Source of the DNA: Bog-473 sp963807675
Lineage (GTDB): Bacteria; Actinomycetota; Acidimicrobiia; Acidimicrobiales; RAAP-2
Reading direction: 5' to 3'
DNA: 64,000 nt
Assembly (NCBI GenBank): GCA_963807675.1
Contig: CAWECP010000012.1
Location: forward strand, 1,116,001 to 1,180,000
The position numbers and the translations under genes were made by a program. A model generated the notes under the pieces. The model saw nothing but the letters and a program-made list of their open reading frames with translations. It searched no databases and had not been told where the DNA came from. This document shows positions 9,456 to 18,708 of this stretch, piece after piece (the stretch's first letter is position 1; every line of letters starts with the position of its first letter).

Positions 9456-11274
9456 ATGGGTGAACTCCTCGTCGTCGCGTTCATCGGCGGGCTGATCACC
9501 GGGCTCTCCCCGTGCATCGTCCCGGTCATCCCCGTCGTGGTGGCCGGCGGGTCGACGGACACCAACAAGTCCCGCCCCTACGTCATCATCGCCGGTCTGG
9601 TGGTCAGCTTCAGCCTGTCGGTGCTCTTCGCCAGCTCGCTCCTCAGCTTCCTGCACCTGCCCCAGGACCTGCTGTTCTGGTTGGGCGTCGCCATGCTGGG
9701 CCTGCTGTCTGTCAGCCTCTTGGTGCCGTGGCTCGGCGACATGGTCGAGCGCCCCTTCGCCCGGCTGGGCTCCTCGCGCTACGCCAACGAGGGCGGCGGG
9801 TTCGTGCTGGGCCTGAGCCTCGGGCTGGTCTTCGTGCCCTGCGCGGGCCCGGTGCTCACCGCCATCTCCGTGGCCGCCGCCCACCACCGGGTCGGGGCGT
9901 CCTCGCTCCTGGTCACCCTCTTTTACGCCCTGGGCGTGACCGTGCCCCTGCTCGTGCTGGCCATCGTGGCTCAGCGGGCCACGATGTCGTGGGCGTCGCT
10001 CCGCTCGCACCTGCCGACGGTGCGCAAGGTGGCCGGCGTCGTGCTGGGCGTCACCACGCTGGCTATCGCCTTCAACTGGCTGGGGGCCCTCCAGCGCGAC
10101 GTGCCGGGCTACACCACGGCGCTCGAGGACCATGTGGAGTCGACGGGATCGGCCTGCACGCAGCTGCGCCAGCTGAGCGGTGAGCACGAGAACCAGTTCG
10201 CGGCGGCCAACGCCAGGCTCGAGGGCAAGAAGGCGACCTGCGCGGCCACGGACGCCGGCAACTCGCAGAGCGGCCACCTGGCCGCGGGGACGACGACCAC
10301 GACGAGCCCCAAGAGCACCGGCACCACGTCCCCACAGAAGCCGGCGGTCTTCATGGCCAGCAAGACCAATCTGCCCGCCCTCGGGCGCGCTCCCAATTTC
10401 GTCGGGCATCACGACGTGGTTCAACACGCCCGGCGACAAGCCGCTCACCCTGAGTGAGCTGCGCGGCAAGGTGGTGCTGGTGGACTTCTGGACCTACTCG
10501 TGCATCAACTGCCAGCGCTCGCTGCCCCACGTCGAGGGCTGGTACAACGACTACAAGAAGGACGGTTTCGTCGTGGTCGGCGTGTCGGCACCGGAGTTCG
10601 CCTTCGAGCACGTAGTGTCCAACGTCGAGAACGCGGCGGGCAGCCTGGGCATCGACTACCCGGTCGCCATCGATGACAACCTGGACACCTGGGACGCCTA
10701 CAACAACGAGTACTGGCCGGCGGAGTACCTCATCGACCCCACGGGGGTCGTGCGCGCCTACGACTTCGGAGAAGGTGGCTATTCGCAGATGGAGAGCAAC
10801 ATCCGGATGCTTCTCACGGCCAACGGCGTGACGAACCTGCCAGCCCGGACCGACGTGCCGGACAAGACGCCGACGAGCGAGGCCATCACCCCCGAGAGCT
10901 ACGTCGGTTACGACCGGCTCGACAACGAGGTGGGCACCTCGGTACAAGACGACAAGACGATCAACTACAGCGCGCCGTCGAGCATCCCGGCCAACAGCTT
11001 GGCCTTCGCCGGGACCTGGACGGTGCACAGCCAGGAGGCGACCGCGGGGCCCAACGCCAACCTCGACCTCAACTTCACGGCCGATGACGTCTATCTCGTG
11101 CTCAGCGGGCAGGGCACGGTCGACGTGGACTACAACGGCAGGCACCTGTCCACGATCGATGTCGGCGGAATCCCCAAGCTCTACACCATGTTCTCGGGCA
11201 GCTCGCTGCAGACGGGCCTGCTCACGCTCAGCCTTTCGCCGGGCCTCGAGGCGTACGACTTCACCTTCGGGTAG
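9456..11274 (+). CDS. dipZ: DipZ-like CcdA-thioredoxin fusion, disrupted by a +1 frameshift
   Basis: ATG 9456 (AGGAAAG upstream) opens a CcdA/DsbD-type membrane domain of about 210 residues, with SPCIVPV and PCAGPVL carrying the paired Cys that pass electrons across the membrane. A low-complexity Thr/Ser linker with further Cys follows. The frame is broken inside GGG at 10404-10406. Deleting one G gives PNFVGITTWFNTPG and continues into a TlpA-like thioredoxin domain with the active site CINC and a beta-rich C-terminal module to the stop at 11274. The repaired protein is 605 aa. The architecture matches mycobacterial DipZ, which moves reducing power to exported thiol proteins. The break separates the membrane and thioredoxin parts. 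Confidence 0.88.
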
Positions 11275-11295
11275 GCGCGTCGGCGCGCCCGCGCC

Positions 11296-12906
11296 TCAGT
11301 TGATGGAACGGGCCTGGCCGACCCAGTAGGGCGCCCGCAGCTCCCGTTTGAGGATCTTGCCGGAAGGGTTGCGCGGCAGGGCGTCGGTGCTGTCGACCGA
11401 CGTGGGGCACTTGTAGTGGGCCAGCCGCTCCCGGCAGTGCGCAATGATCCCGGGCTCGTCCAGCTCGGCGTCCGGAGCCAGGACCACAATCGCCTTGACC
11501 GTCTCACCCCACCTCTCGTCGGGCACGCCGATGACGGCGGCATCGACGATGGTCGGATGAGAGAGCAGGACGTTCTCCACTTCGGCCGGGTAGATGTTCT
11601 CCCCGCCGCTGACGACCATGTCCTTGATGCGGTCGTGCAGGTACAGATACCCGTCGGCGTCGAAGTACCCGGCATCGCCCGTGCGCAGCCAACCGTCTGG
11701 GTCAATGGTGGCCGCGGTCTCCTGCTCCCTGCCCCAGTAACCCTCCATGTTGTAGGGCGAGCGGGTCCAGACTTCGCCGACCTCGCCCACGTCGACGTCC
11801 TCGCCGTTATCGGGATCGACGATGCGGAGCTCGACCGTGTCGTGGGGCTTGCCCGCCGACCGCAACAGCCCGCGCCGCGGGCCGTCGGGGTCGTGGTCCT
11901 CGAATAGCAGCGCCGTGATGGCCCCCGTCGTCTCGGTCATGCCGTACACCTGGCAGAATCCACAGCCGAACGCCGCCATGCACTTCACGAGGACGTCCTC
12001 GGAGATGGGCGACGCCCCGTAGAAGATCAGCCGGAGGCTCGAGAGGTCCGTCGTGGCCAGCGACGGCGTCGCCAGCAGGAACATGAGGACGGCGGGCACG
12101 AGGAACATCTCGGTGATGCCCTCGGTCTCGATGAGCCGCAGCAGCAGGGACGGGTCGACGTCGCGCAAAATGATGGAGCGCCCACCCCGCGACATGGCAC
12201 AGAGCGCCCAGCCCGACCCCCCGATGTGGAACAGCGGCATCCCCACCAGACTGACCGTGTCGTCGGAGATGCTGAAGGTGTCGCCGGCGGCCGCGATGGC
12301 AGTGGACAGATTGGCGTTGGTCAGCATGACCCCCTTGGGCAGTCCGGTCGTGCCCGAGGTGTAGAGCTGCATGCTGACCTCGTCTGGCGCCGCCACATAA
12401 CCGGGGTCGTCGCTCGGGCACCCCTCGACCCACTGGTCGAACGGCACGGCGCGCGGGTCGGCGCAGGGCGCCGTCACCGCGTCGCCGAGGACCACGATCC
12501 GTCGCACGGCAGGCAACCCGCTCACCATTTCGGCGAGGGCCGGCAGGTAGTCGGCGTGAACGGCCAGCAGCGGGGCGCGGGAGTCATCGATGATGGCCGC
12601 CATCTCCGCCGGCGCCAGGCGCCAGTTCACCGCCACGCCGACCGCGCCGATCAGCGAACCTCCGAAAAGAAAGTCGAAGTAGGCGATGCCGTTGCGGTCG
12701 AGGAACGCCACCCGGTCACCGGCTCCGAGACCGTCGCGGGCCAGCGCGTGCGCCACCCGGCAGGCGGCATCGAGTTCCTCGCCCCAGGTCCGGCGCTCGT
12801 CACCCTGCACGAACATCTCGTAGTCCGGTTGCACCTGACCCAGGTGCCGGATCAGGCCGGCGACCGTGAACTGGTCCCTTTCGGTGACGGCAACGCTCGA
12901 TGGCAC
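11296..12906 (-). CDS. Fatty-acyl-CoA synthetase (AMP-forming)
   Basis: A 536-aa ANL-superfamily ligase. The P-loop YTSGTTGLPKGVM, the A5 motif YGMTET, the hinge-region GWLRTGDAGYFD and D-R-IKDMVVSGGENIYP, and the catalytic Lys in PRNPSGKILKREL are all intact. It activates a carboxylic acid to acyl-AMP and then acyl-CoA. GTG 12906 follows an excellent ribosome site (GAGGAGG, six-base spacing). The chain length or aromatic nature of the substrate cannot be deduced. It converges with dipZ and stands alone, preceded by the long non-coding region. Confidence 0.93.
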   Translation of the reverse strand: MPSSVAVTERDQFTVAGLIRHLGQVQPDYEMFVQGDERRTWGEELDAACRVAHALARDGLGAGDRVAFLDRNGIAYFDFLFGGSLIGAVGVAVNWRLAPAEMAAIIDDSRAPLLAVHADYLPALAEMVSGLPAVRRIVVLGDAVTAPCADPRAVPFDQWVEGCPSDDPGYVAAPDEVSMQLYTSGTTGLPKGVMLTNANLSTAIAAAGDTFSISDDTVSLVGMPLFHIGGSGWALCAMSRGGRSIILRDVDPSLLLRLIETEGITEMFLVPAVLMFLLATPSLATTDLSSLRLIFYGASPISEDVLVKCMAAFGCGFCQVYGMTETTGAITALLFEDHDPDGPRRGLLRSAGKPHDTVELRIVDPDNGEDVDVGEVGEVWTRSPYNMEGYWGREQETAATIDPDGWLRTGDAGYFDADGYLYLHDRIKDMVVSGGENIYPAEVENVLLSHPTIVDAAVIGVPDERWGETVKAIVVLAPDAELDEPGIIAHCRERLAHYKCPTSVDSTDALPRNPSGKILKRELRAPYWVGQARSIN

Positions 12907-13531
12907 TCGTGACCTCCTCGGTATGGCGCAGCACCTTTTCGGGACGGGACGCTACGCACAGCGGCCTGACCCGGCGCACCGTACCCGGCCCCCGGGTTGC
13001 GCCTTGAGTGATGAGTCGTCATCTCTGCTTAGAGACATTTTATCGAAATTGACAAGAAATTTACAGTCGCTATTCAGTCAAATACGATCGGCTGACCTGC
13101 GGCTTTGTGATTATCATCACAAGATCTGAGAGTGAAGTACCAGGTCAAGTCATTTTCGAGCGGGCGAACAAGCGTTGAGTTTACTCACTGCTACATTGTG
13201 GGCCGCAAAGGGTTGATTGGCCTTTTGGATGCATGCGGTGACCGGAGAACTGGGCCGCGTACCCGAAGAGAGAACGCCGATCGATCCTGACCAGACCACA
13301 CATGGTCTCGACGCGCCCGCCTACCGGCGGTCCGACGGGCCGAGAAGCGAGGGACACCCAACCGCAGACCATTGAAAGGGCTGTACACAACCGGCCGCAC
13401 ACCCTGCGGCGACAAGCCAGAACGGACGACGCCTTCCCGCTCTCCGCTCGGGGCGCGAATGCAATGGCCGGAGCCCGCCTACACCGAGCAGAGCCTGGCG
13501 CGCGTCTGCGCGCCCGACGAAGGGAGGTGCC
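12907..13531. promoter_or_regulatory. 625-base non-coding region, AT-rich core, ahead of the rpf-like gene
   Basis: No supported gene lies here. Bases of about 13010-13200 are far richer in A/T than anything else in the window and hold TTGACA at 13049, a perfect TGAGT-TT-ACTCA palindrome at 13176-13187 and, further down, a hairpin AGACCA-CACA-TGGTCT at 13293-13308. The region probably contains the promoter and a long leader for the downstream secreted protein, plus the promoter of the divergent acyl-CoA ligase. I could not match a known riboswitch. Confidence 0.5.
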
Positions 13532-14017
13532 GTGCGGATCCGCATTGCACTCACGACGGCGGTGGCCGTCATGTTCATCATTTCAGCAGTTCTTTTCACC
13601 GTGTTCACCAACATGTCCGCTGCCTCGGCGCGGGCGACCCGCCATATCGCGGGCAGCCGGGAGCGGCCGGCCGCGATCAGCATGAAGCTGACGTCGTACT
13701 CGAAGGCTCAGCAGGCTTCGAAGATTGTGGCCTACGCCGATGGCCTGGAGAAGCAGAAGGAAGAGGCTTACCTGAACGAGGCCGCTTATCTCAAGGCGCA
13801 GCAGCAGAACACCATCCCCACCGCGTGGATGCCTACGGCAATGTGCGAGGAGGGTGGCCGGGACGATCCCTACGCCGGCTACTTCGGCATCCTCGAGTGG
13901 AACGGCTTCGATGGTTACCCGACCGCGGGCAGCGCGCCTGCGTCGGTGCAGCTCGCTTGGGAGGCCGCGCACGGCCAAGGCCCGCCTGATGCCCCAGGCG
14001 AGTGTCACAGTTACTGA
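13532..14017 (+). CDS. Secreted Rpf/transglycosylase-like protein
   Basis: A 161-aa protein from GTG 13532 with GGGAGG four bases upstream. An N-terminal hydrophobic segment (about residues 5-28) acts as signal peptide or anchor. A helical Lys/Gln/Glu-rich stretch (55-90) follows, then a short C-terminal domain with MCEEGGRDDPYAGYFGI, GGYPT-like DGYPTAGS and QLAWEAAHGQGPPD ending in CHSY. This ending is the conserved pattern of resuscitation-promoting-factor/transglycosylase-like domains that cut peptidoglycan. The Glu in CEEGG is the probable catalytic acid. The two Cys (in MCEEGG and GECHSY) may form a disulphide. The long leader suggests regulated expression, for example during regrowth. 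Confidence 0.82.
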   Translation: MRIRIALTTAVAVMFIISAVLFTVFTNMSAASARATRHIAGSRERPAAISMKLTSYSKAQQASKIVAYADGLEKQKEEAYLNEAAYLKAQQQNTIPTAWMPTAMCEEGGRDDPYAGYFGILEWNGFDGYPTAGSAPASVQLAWEAAHGQGPPDAPGECHSY

Positions 14018-14020
14018 ACA

Positions 14021-14055
14021 CCGGGTACAACTCGATCCCACCCGGTTCGAGCCCC
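14021..14055. terminator. Candidate bidirectional terminator / pseudoknot-like fold
   Basis: In the 52-base gap between two convergent genes, CCGGGT (14021-14026) can pair with ACCCGG (14040-14045), and CTCGA (14031-14035) with TCGAG (14047-14051). The two stems interleave like an H-type pseudoknot. A CCCCTTTT run follows. The T-run is short, so termination function is an inference. Confidence 0.35.
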
Positions 14056-14069
14056 TTTTGGACCGACCG

Positions 14070-14444
14070 TCAATCCCCTCCGAAGATGGCGCTCACCTGC
14101 GCCATGTCGAAGTAGTCCCGCCATGCGGTGATCTTCCCGTCGCTGACGTGGAAGGCACCCATGACGGGCAGGGGGGCGGTCTTGCCGTTGATCGTGAAGG
14201 TGTCCGTCCGCTCCGTCAACACGGTCGAGCCGTCGCTGGCCAGGTGGTGCACCTCGAACTCCATCGACTCGCACATCCCGACGAACATGTCGATCACGGC
14301 CATGGTCGCCTCAATCCCCTCGGCCGGCTCCATGGGGATGTTGTGGTACACGATGTCGTCGGCGAAATAGGTACGGAGCACCGCGGGGTCCCGCGTGCTG
14401 GCCGCGGCGCAAAATTCCCGGACGACCTGTTCGGCGCTGGACAT
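14070..14444 (-). CDS. Limonene-1,2-epoxide hydrolase / SnoaL-like protein
   Basis: A 124-aa cone-shaped NTF2-like protein. The sequence retains the Arg-Asp pair (ERTDTF) and the later Asp in WRDYFD that form the Asp-Arg-Asp triad of limonene-epoxide hydrolases, plus the N-terminal YFADDIVYHN strand typical of the fold. ATG 14444 has GGAG upstream. The family opens epoxides on terpenoid or steroid-like molecules without a covalent intermediate. It lies divergent from a nucleoside phosphorylase. The many lipid and terpenoid-type oxygenases elsewhere in the window would fit such a substrate, but this link is inferred. Confidence 0.83.
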   Translation of the reverse strand: MSSAEQVVREFCAAASTRDPAVLRTYFADDIVYHNIPMEPAEGIEATMAVIDMFVGMCESMEFEVHHLASDGSTVLTERTDTFTINGKTAPLPVMGAFHVSDGKITAWRDYFDMAQVSAIFGGD

Positions 14445-14502
14445 GGCTCTCCTCTCCCGATCAATCGGGACACGCTACCCAACCGTCCGGCATGATGAGG
14501 GG

Positions 14503-15210
14503 GTGACCACCAGGCGGGTCGTCGTGCTCGCGCCCATGAAGCCCGAGCAGAAGGCCATCGTGCGCTCGTTCGCGCTGAAGCCCACACCCGCACACCCCGT
14601 GTTCTCCCATGCCGGGACGGCCGGGTCGTGGTCCGTCGGCTGCCTCGTCACCGGCATGGGTCCGGCCCTGGCCCGGGATGCCACCACCAAGGCGCTGTCG
14701 GCGGGAGCGGTCGACCACGTCATGGTGGTCGGGATCGCCGGCGGGCTGGACCCGGAGCTTCCCGTCGGATCCCTGTTCGTGCCGAGCCGCGTGCAGCTCT
14801 ATCCCGACGGGCCGGAGTACGCCACGCACCCCTTGCCGCCACGCCACGCCGGCGGCGGGTTGATGACCACCGACGGGCTGTTCGAAGACGAGAAGGTGTG
14901 GCGCCCCATCCTCGAACGCGGCTTCGGTGCCGTCGACATGGAAGCCGCAGGGGTGGCCGAGGTGTGCGAGGCCGCCGGCGTCCCGTGGTCGGTCTACCGC
15001 GGCATCAGCGACCGCCCCGACGAGCACATCGTCGACCAGGCCCTTTTCGGCCTGAGCAAGCCGGACGGCTCCGCCGATCCGGTGGCACTGGCCAAGTACC
15101 TGGCGCGCGACCCGCGCCGGGCCAAGGCCCTGGTCCACCTCAATCGCTGCATGCAGCTGGCGGCCAAGCTGGCCGCCGATGCCGCCGTCGCCGACCTGGA
15201 GGCGTCCTAG
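14503..15210 (+). CDS. Nucleoside phosphorylase / MTA-SAH nucleosidase family
   Basis: A 235-aa PNP/UDP-phosphorylase-family protein. It has the glycine-rich VVGIAGGLDPEL segment that binds phosphate or ribose and the DMEAAGVAEV motif with the ribose-binding Met-Glu, followed by RGISDRPDE with the base-contacting Asp. GTG 14503 is preceded by GAGG and starts with the conserved beta strand (RRVVVLAPMK). The in-frame extension to 14395 lies over the divergent gene and is unlikely. It cleaves the glycosidic bond of a purine nucleoside or a methylthio-nucleoside, or a hopanoid-type derivative. The exact substrate is not clear. Confidence 0.85.
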   Translation: MTTRRVVVLAPMKPEQKAIVRSFALKPTPAHPVFSHAGTAGSWSVGCLVTGMGPALARDATTKALSAGAVDHVMVVGIAGGLDPELPVGSLFVPSRVQLYPDGPEYATHPLPPRHAGGGLMTTDGLFEDEKVWRPILERGFGAVDMEAAGVAEVCEAAGVPWSVYRGISDRPDEHIVDQALFGLSKPDGSADPVALAKYLARDPRRAKALVHLNRCMQLAAKLAADAAVADLEAS

Positions 15211-15219
15211 ACATCCCCA

Positions 15220-16371
15220 TTAGCCGTCGTCCTCGGACACCGGCCGGTCGTGCCCATTGGCGTCCCGGCGTGCGATCACGTGCAGATCGATGTCATTCTC
15301 GGACGCCATCCGCAGGATCTGCTGAATGACCGAGCCACGGGTCATCGACTGCCAGCGCGTGAGTCGCGACGTCCCGACGACGATCTGGGTGATCTGCTGA
15401 TCGATCGCCGCCGCGAAGATCGTCTTGGCCACATCGTCTCCTTCGACCGTCTGCCACGTGCCGCCGACCGCCTTCACCACCTCCTCGAGCTCGGCCGTGC
15501 TCGCCGCGGTGGTGTCGGCGTCTCCCGAGACGACGTGGATGGCAACCAAGGGAGCCTTCACGCGAGCGGCAATGCGAGCCGCACGCCGGATCACCGAGGC
15601 ATTCCCGGGTGCCCCGGTCACCGCCACCATGATGCGCTCGGTCGTCTCCCACAGCTCGCCACCGGCGCCCTTGGAGCGGAGATGCTCGAGCAGCTCCTCC
15701 TCGGTCTCGTCGGCCACGAAACGCAGCGACAACTCGCGCAGAGCGGCCAGGTTCTCGGCCCGGAAGAACCCGTTCAGCGCCGCCTGCACCTTGGGCTCCG
15801 GATAGATGTTGCCGTGCAACATACGCCGCCGGAGCTGGTCCGCCGAGGAGTCGATCAGCTCGAGCTGATCGGCCCGACGGACGACCCAGTCGGGCACCCG
15901 CTCGCGAACACCCACGCCGGAGATCCGCTCGACGGCATCCGCAAGGGATTCGATGTGCTGGACGTTGACCGTCGTGATCACGGCGATACCGGCATCGAGG
16001 ATCTCGAGGACGTCCTCCCACCGCTTCTCGTGGCGACCCGAGCCCGGCACGTTGGTGTGGGCGAGCTCGTCGATCAACACCACCTCGGGTTTGCGGGCGA
16101 GCACGGCATCGAGGTCCATCTCCTCCCAGACCGAGTCGCGGTAGTCCACCTTCTTGCGCGGCAGGACGGGGAGGTCGCGGATCTGCTCGACCGTGTAGGG
16201 CCGCTTGTGTGTCTCGACGAACCCGACGACGACATCCGCCCCGCGCTGGAAGCGACGCCAGCCCTCGTCGAGCATGGCGCAGGTCTTGCCGACGCCGGCC
16301 GCGGCGCCGAGGTAGACCCTGAACTTGCCGGTCGGGCGTACGCCTTCGTCTTCACCCGTGCTCGGGGTCAT
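15220..16371 (-). CDS. kdpD: KdpD N-terminal sensor half (KdpD domain plus Usp), stand-alone
   Basis: A 383-aa cytosolic protein from ATG 16371 (GAGG upstream). Residues 15-225 form the KdpD domain with Walker A GAAAGVGKT (22-30) and the conserved VLIDELAHTN and TTVNVQHIESL motifs. Residues 235-370 form a universal-stress-protein domain. It ends there: the membrane, GAF and kinase parts of normal KdpD are absent and are encoded by the divergent gene starting at 16443. Normal KdpD is about 900 aa in one chain. The half presumably senses K+ or cyclic-di-AMP (the latter known for some Usp domains) and acts on the other half in trans. The two genes share a 71-base promoter region. Confidence 0.9.
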   Translation of the reverse strand: MTPSTGEDEGVRPTGKFRVYLGAAAGVGKTCAMLDEGWRRFQRGADVVVGFVETHKRPYTVEQIRDLPVLPRKKVDYRDSVWEEMDLDAVLARKPEVVLIDELAHTNVPGSGRHEKRWEDVLEILDAGIAVITTVNVQHIESLADAVERISGVGVRERVPDWVVRRADQLELIDSSADQLRRRMLHGNIYPEPKVQAALNGFFRAENLAALRELSLRFVADETEEELLEHLRSKGAGGELWETTERIMVAVTGAPGNASVIRRAARIAARVKAPLVAIHVVSGDADTTAASTAELEEVVKAVGGTWQTVEGDDVAKTIFAAAIDQQITQIVVGTSRLTRWQSMTRGSVIQQILRMASENDIDLHVIARRDANGHDRPVSEDDG

Positions 16372-16442
16372 CTCCACCTCGTCTGGCCGGGCCCCGCTAG
16401 GGCGTCGGTACACTCACGAGACGATCCGAAGGACGGAATTCT

Positions 16443-17988
16443 GTGACGCACGACAGACCAAGCGGGCTGAGTACCAAGGGAACGTACCAGCGGACGGCCA
16501 TGGGGATCGTCGTCACCCTGGCTGGCCTCGGTGCGCTCTTGGCCGTTCTGCTTCCCTTCCGGGCCCACCTGAGCATCACCATCCCGGCCTTGGTCTTCGT
16601 GCTGCCCGCACTGGTCGGGGTCGTCGTCGGCGGTTTCCTGCCCGGCGTCGTAGGTGCGCTCGGCGGGTTCGTCGTCTACGACCTCTTCTTCCTCCCTCCC
16701 TACAACACGCTCACCGTCCGCTCGCCGCAGAACTGGATCGCGCTCGCCTTTTACGCGGTGGTCGTCCTGATCGTCTCCCAGGTCGTGGCCAAGCTCCGGA
16801 GTGCCCGCGAGGAGGCGGAACGCCGGACCGACGAGTCCGAGCGGCTGTACGAACTGTCGCAAACGCTGATCGGCGATCTCACCGTGTCGGAGCTTCTGAC
16901 CCACATGGTGGCAACGGTGCAGAGCGTCTTCGCTCCGCTCTGGACGGCGCTCGTACTGCCTGGTGGCGACACCGCTGCTGGCAGATTCGGGGCGGTGCTG
17001 CGGGTCGCCGCCAGCGCGGGCGAGCCGCTGACCGAGGAAGACGTCGCATCGGTCACGTCGGGCGGCGGACAGGCCCGGTCCCTCGGGCTGCGAGAAGACG
17101 CCGGCCCACGGCGGGTGTCGGTGGCGCTGGTGGTGAGCCACCGACCGGTCGGGATGCTGGTGCTCCAGGACGTGCAACTGGTGGAGCGTGAGCGCAGCCT
17201 GCTCGGCACTTTCGCCAACCAGGCGGCGCTCGCCGTCGACCGGGCCCAGCTGAACGAGCAGGCGTTGCGGGCGCGCCTGCTCGAGGAGATCGACCGCTGG
17301 CGCCGTGCCCTCATGGGCGCCGCCTCGCACGACCTGCGGACACCGCTCGCCTCCATCAAGACCGCCGTATCGAGCTTGCGCCAGGTCGATGACCGCCTGA
17401 GCCCCGACGACCGGGCTCAGCTGTTGGAGCTCATTGAGCTGCAGTCGGACCGCTTGGCGAGACTCGTGTCCAACCTCCTCGACATGACCCGCCTGGAGGC
17501 CGGCGCGCTCGGAGCTCCGACCGACCAGTATCGACTTCCGCGAGCTGCTCGACGAGGCATTGGGTCTGCTGGGCGGGATCCTGGCACCCGGACGCGTCGA
17601 GGTCGACGCGCCGGTGGACCTGCCCCCGTTGCGCCTCGATCACGTCCTCATGAGCCAGGTCCTGGCCAACGTGCTCGAGAACGCCGAGCGGCTGTCGCCC
17701 GACGGCACCGTCATCCGCGTGACGGCGCGTGCGGCACCTGGGAACGCGGCGCGGGTGGAGATCGCGGTGGCCGACGATGGCCCCGGTATCGCGGTCGAGG
17801 ACCGCGAGCGGGTCTTCGACATGTTCAGCCAGAACGGTGGCGGGGGCAGGGCCGGGCTCGGTCTGGCCATCGCCAAGGCCTTTGTTGAGGCCCACGGCGG
17901 GCTGATTTGGATCGACCCCGACGTGGCGGGCGGCGCCCGGGTCGTGTTCACCGCCCCGTCGGAAGCCCTCGCCCCGGCTTCGGTCTGA
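16443..17988 (+). CDS. kdpD: KdpD C-terminal half: membrane sensor histidine kinase, +1 frameshift
   Basis: From GTG 16443: four clustered membrane segments (DUF4118, about residues 18-115), a GAF-like domain (130-270), HisKA with phospho-acceptor His296 in ASHDLRTP, and HATPase_c. The frame breaks at GG 17511-17512; dropping one G joins LEAGAL to ELRPTSIDFRELLDEA and gives a 514-aa kinase. The second part carries the N box (NVLENAERL), DDGPGI and GLGLAIAKAF, and ends at 17988. It should phosphorylate the KdpE gene product encoded nine bases downstream. It lacks the KdpD/Usp input domain, which is the divergent gene. The break removes the ATP-binding domain unless it is a sequence error. Confidence 0.88.
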
Positions 17989-17997
17989 GCAGCTGCC

Positions 17998-18708
17998 ATG
18001 GCCAAGGTGCTCGTCGTCGACGACGATCCGTCGCTTTTGAAGGCCCTGCGTATCGGCCTGTCCGCCCGAGGGGACGAGGTGCTGACCGCGCACTCGGGAG
18101 CCGAGGCAGTCAATCAGGTCGCGCTGGCCGTACCGGACCTCGTCATCCTCGACCTCGGCCTGCCCGACATCGACGGCCTGGAAGTCTGCCGCCGCGTGCG
18201 CTGGTTCTCCGACGTCCCCATCGTTGTGCTCTCCGCCTACGGTGACGAGCGCCGGAAGGTGGAGGCGCTCGACAGCGGGGCAGACGACTTCGTCACGAAG
18301 CCCTTCGGCATGGCCGAGCTCGAAGCGCGCCTGCGAGTGGCGCTGCGCCACGCCACCGCCGTCAAGGGTGACGGGGGTGAGCATCCCACGACGGCCGTGG
18401 TGGGCGACCTCGAGATCGACCTGGTCCACCATATGGCTACGCGGTCGGGTGTGCAGCTGCAGCTCACCGCGAAGGAGTTCGAGCTGCTGGCCTACCTGGC
18501 TCGTCACGCCGGCAAGGTCTGCACCCACCACATGATCCTGAAGGACGTCTGGGGACCGGGATACGGCGAGGAGTCCAACTACGTCAGGGTGTACACCCAC
18601 CGGTTGCGTAAGAAGCTGGGGGACGAGGACGGAAAGTTCCTCCGTACCCTGCCGGGTGTCGGCTATCAGCTTGTGGCGGACGATCACCTCGCACCCACGA
18701 ATGAATAG
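17998..18708 (+). CDS. kdpE: KdpE response regulator (OmpR family)
   Basis: A 236-aa two-domain regulator. The receiver has the acidic pocket DDD (8-10), phospho-acceptor Asp52 (VILDLGL), and the Thr/Ser and Lys of the switch (VLSAY, TKPFG). The C-terminal winged-helix DNA-binding domain contains LTAKEFELLAYLARH and the wing RLRKKLG...LRTLPGVGYQL. In the family it turns on kdpFABC under low K+ or osmotic stress. It follows the kinase by nine bases, and its last 25 bases overlap the 3' end of the convergent OB-fold gene. Possible binding repeats lie at 23649-23685. Confidence 0.93.
   Translation: MAKVLVVDDDPSLLKALRIGLSARGDEVLTAHSGAEAVNQVALAVPDLVILDLGLPDIDGLEVCRRVRWFSDVPIVVLSAYGDERRKVEALDSGADDFVTKPFGMAELEARLRVALRHATAVKGDGGEHPTTAVVGDLEIDLVHHMATRSGVQLQLTAKEFELLAYLARHAGKVCTHHMILKDVWGPGYGEESNYVRVYTHRLRKKLGDEDGKFLRTLPGVGYQLVADDHLAPTNE

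Noticed and set aside
13200..13531. Possible cyclic-di-AMP (ydaO-type) riboswitch before the Rpf-like gene
   Set aside because: The conserved 3' block and loop motifs of that class could not be found by eye; only simple hairpins are visible.
14040..14056. tRNA-like T-arm GGTTCGAGCC
   Set aside because: No D-arm, anticodon arm or acceptor stem can be built around it.
15220..17988. KdpD as one gene broken by rearrangement error
   Set aside because: Each half has its own start (the N-terminal half with a clear ribosome site) and complete domain borders, so a simple break or single misassembly is less likely than a true split.
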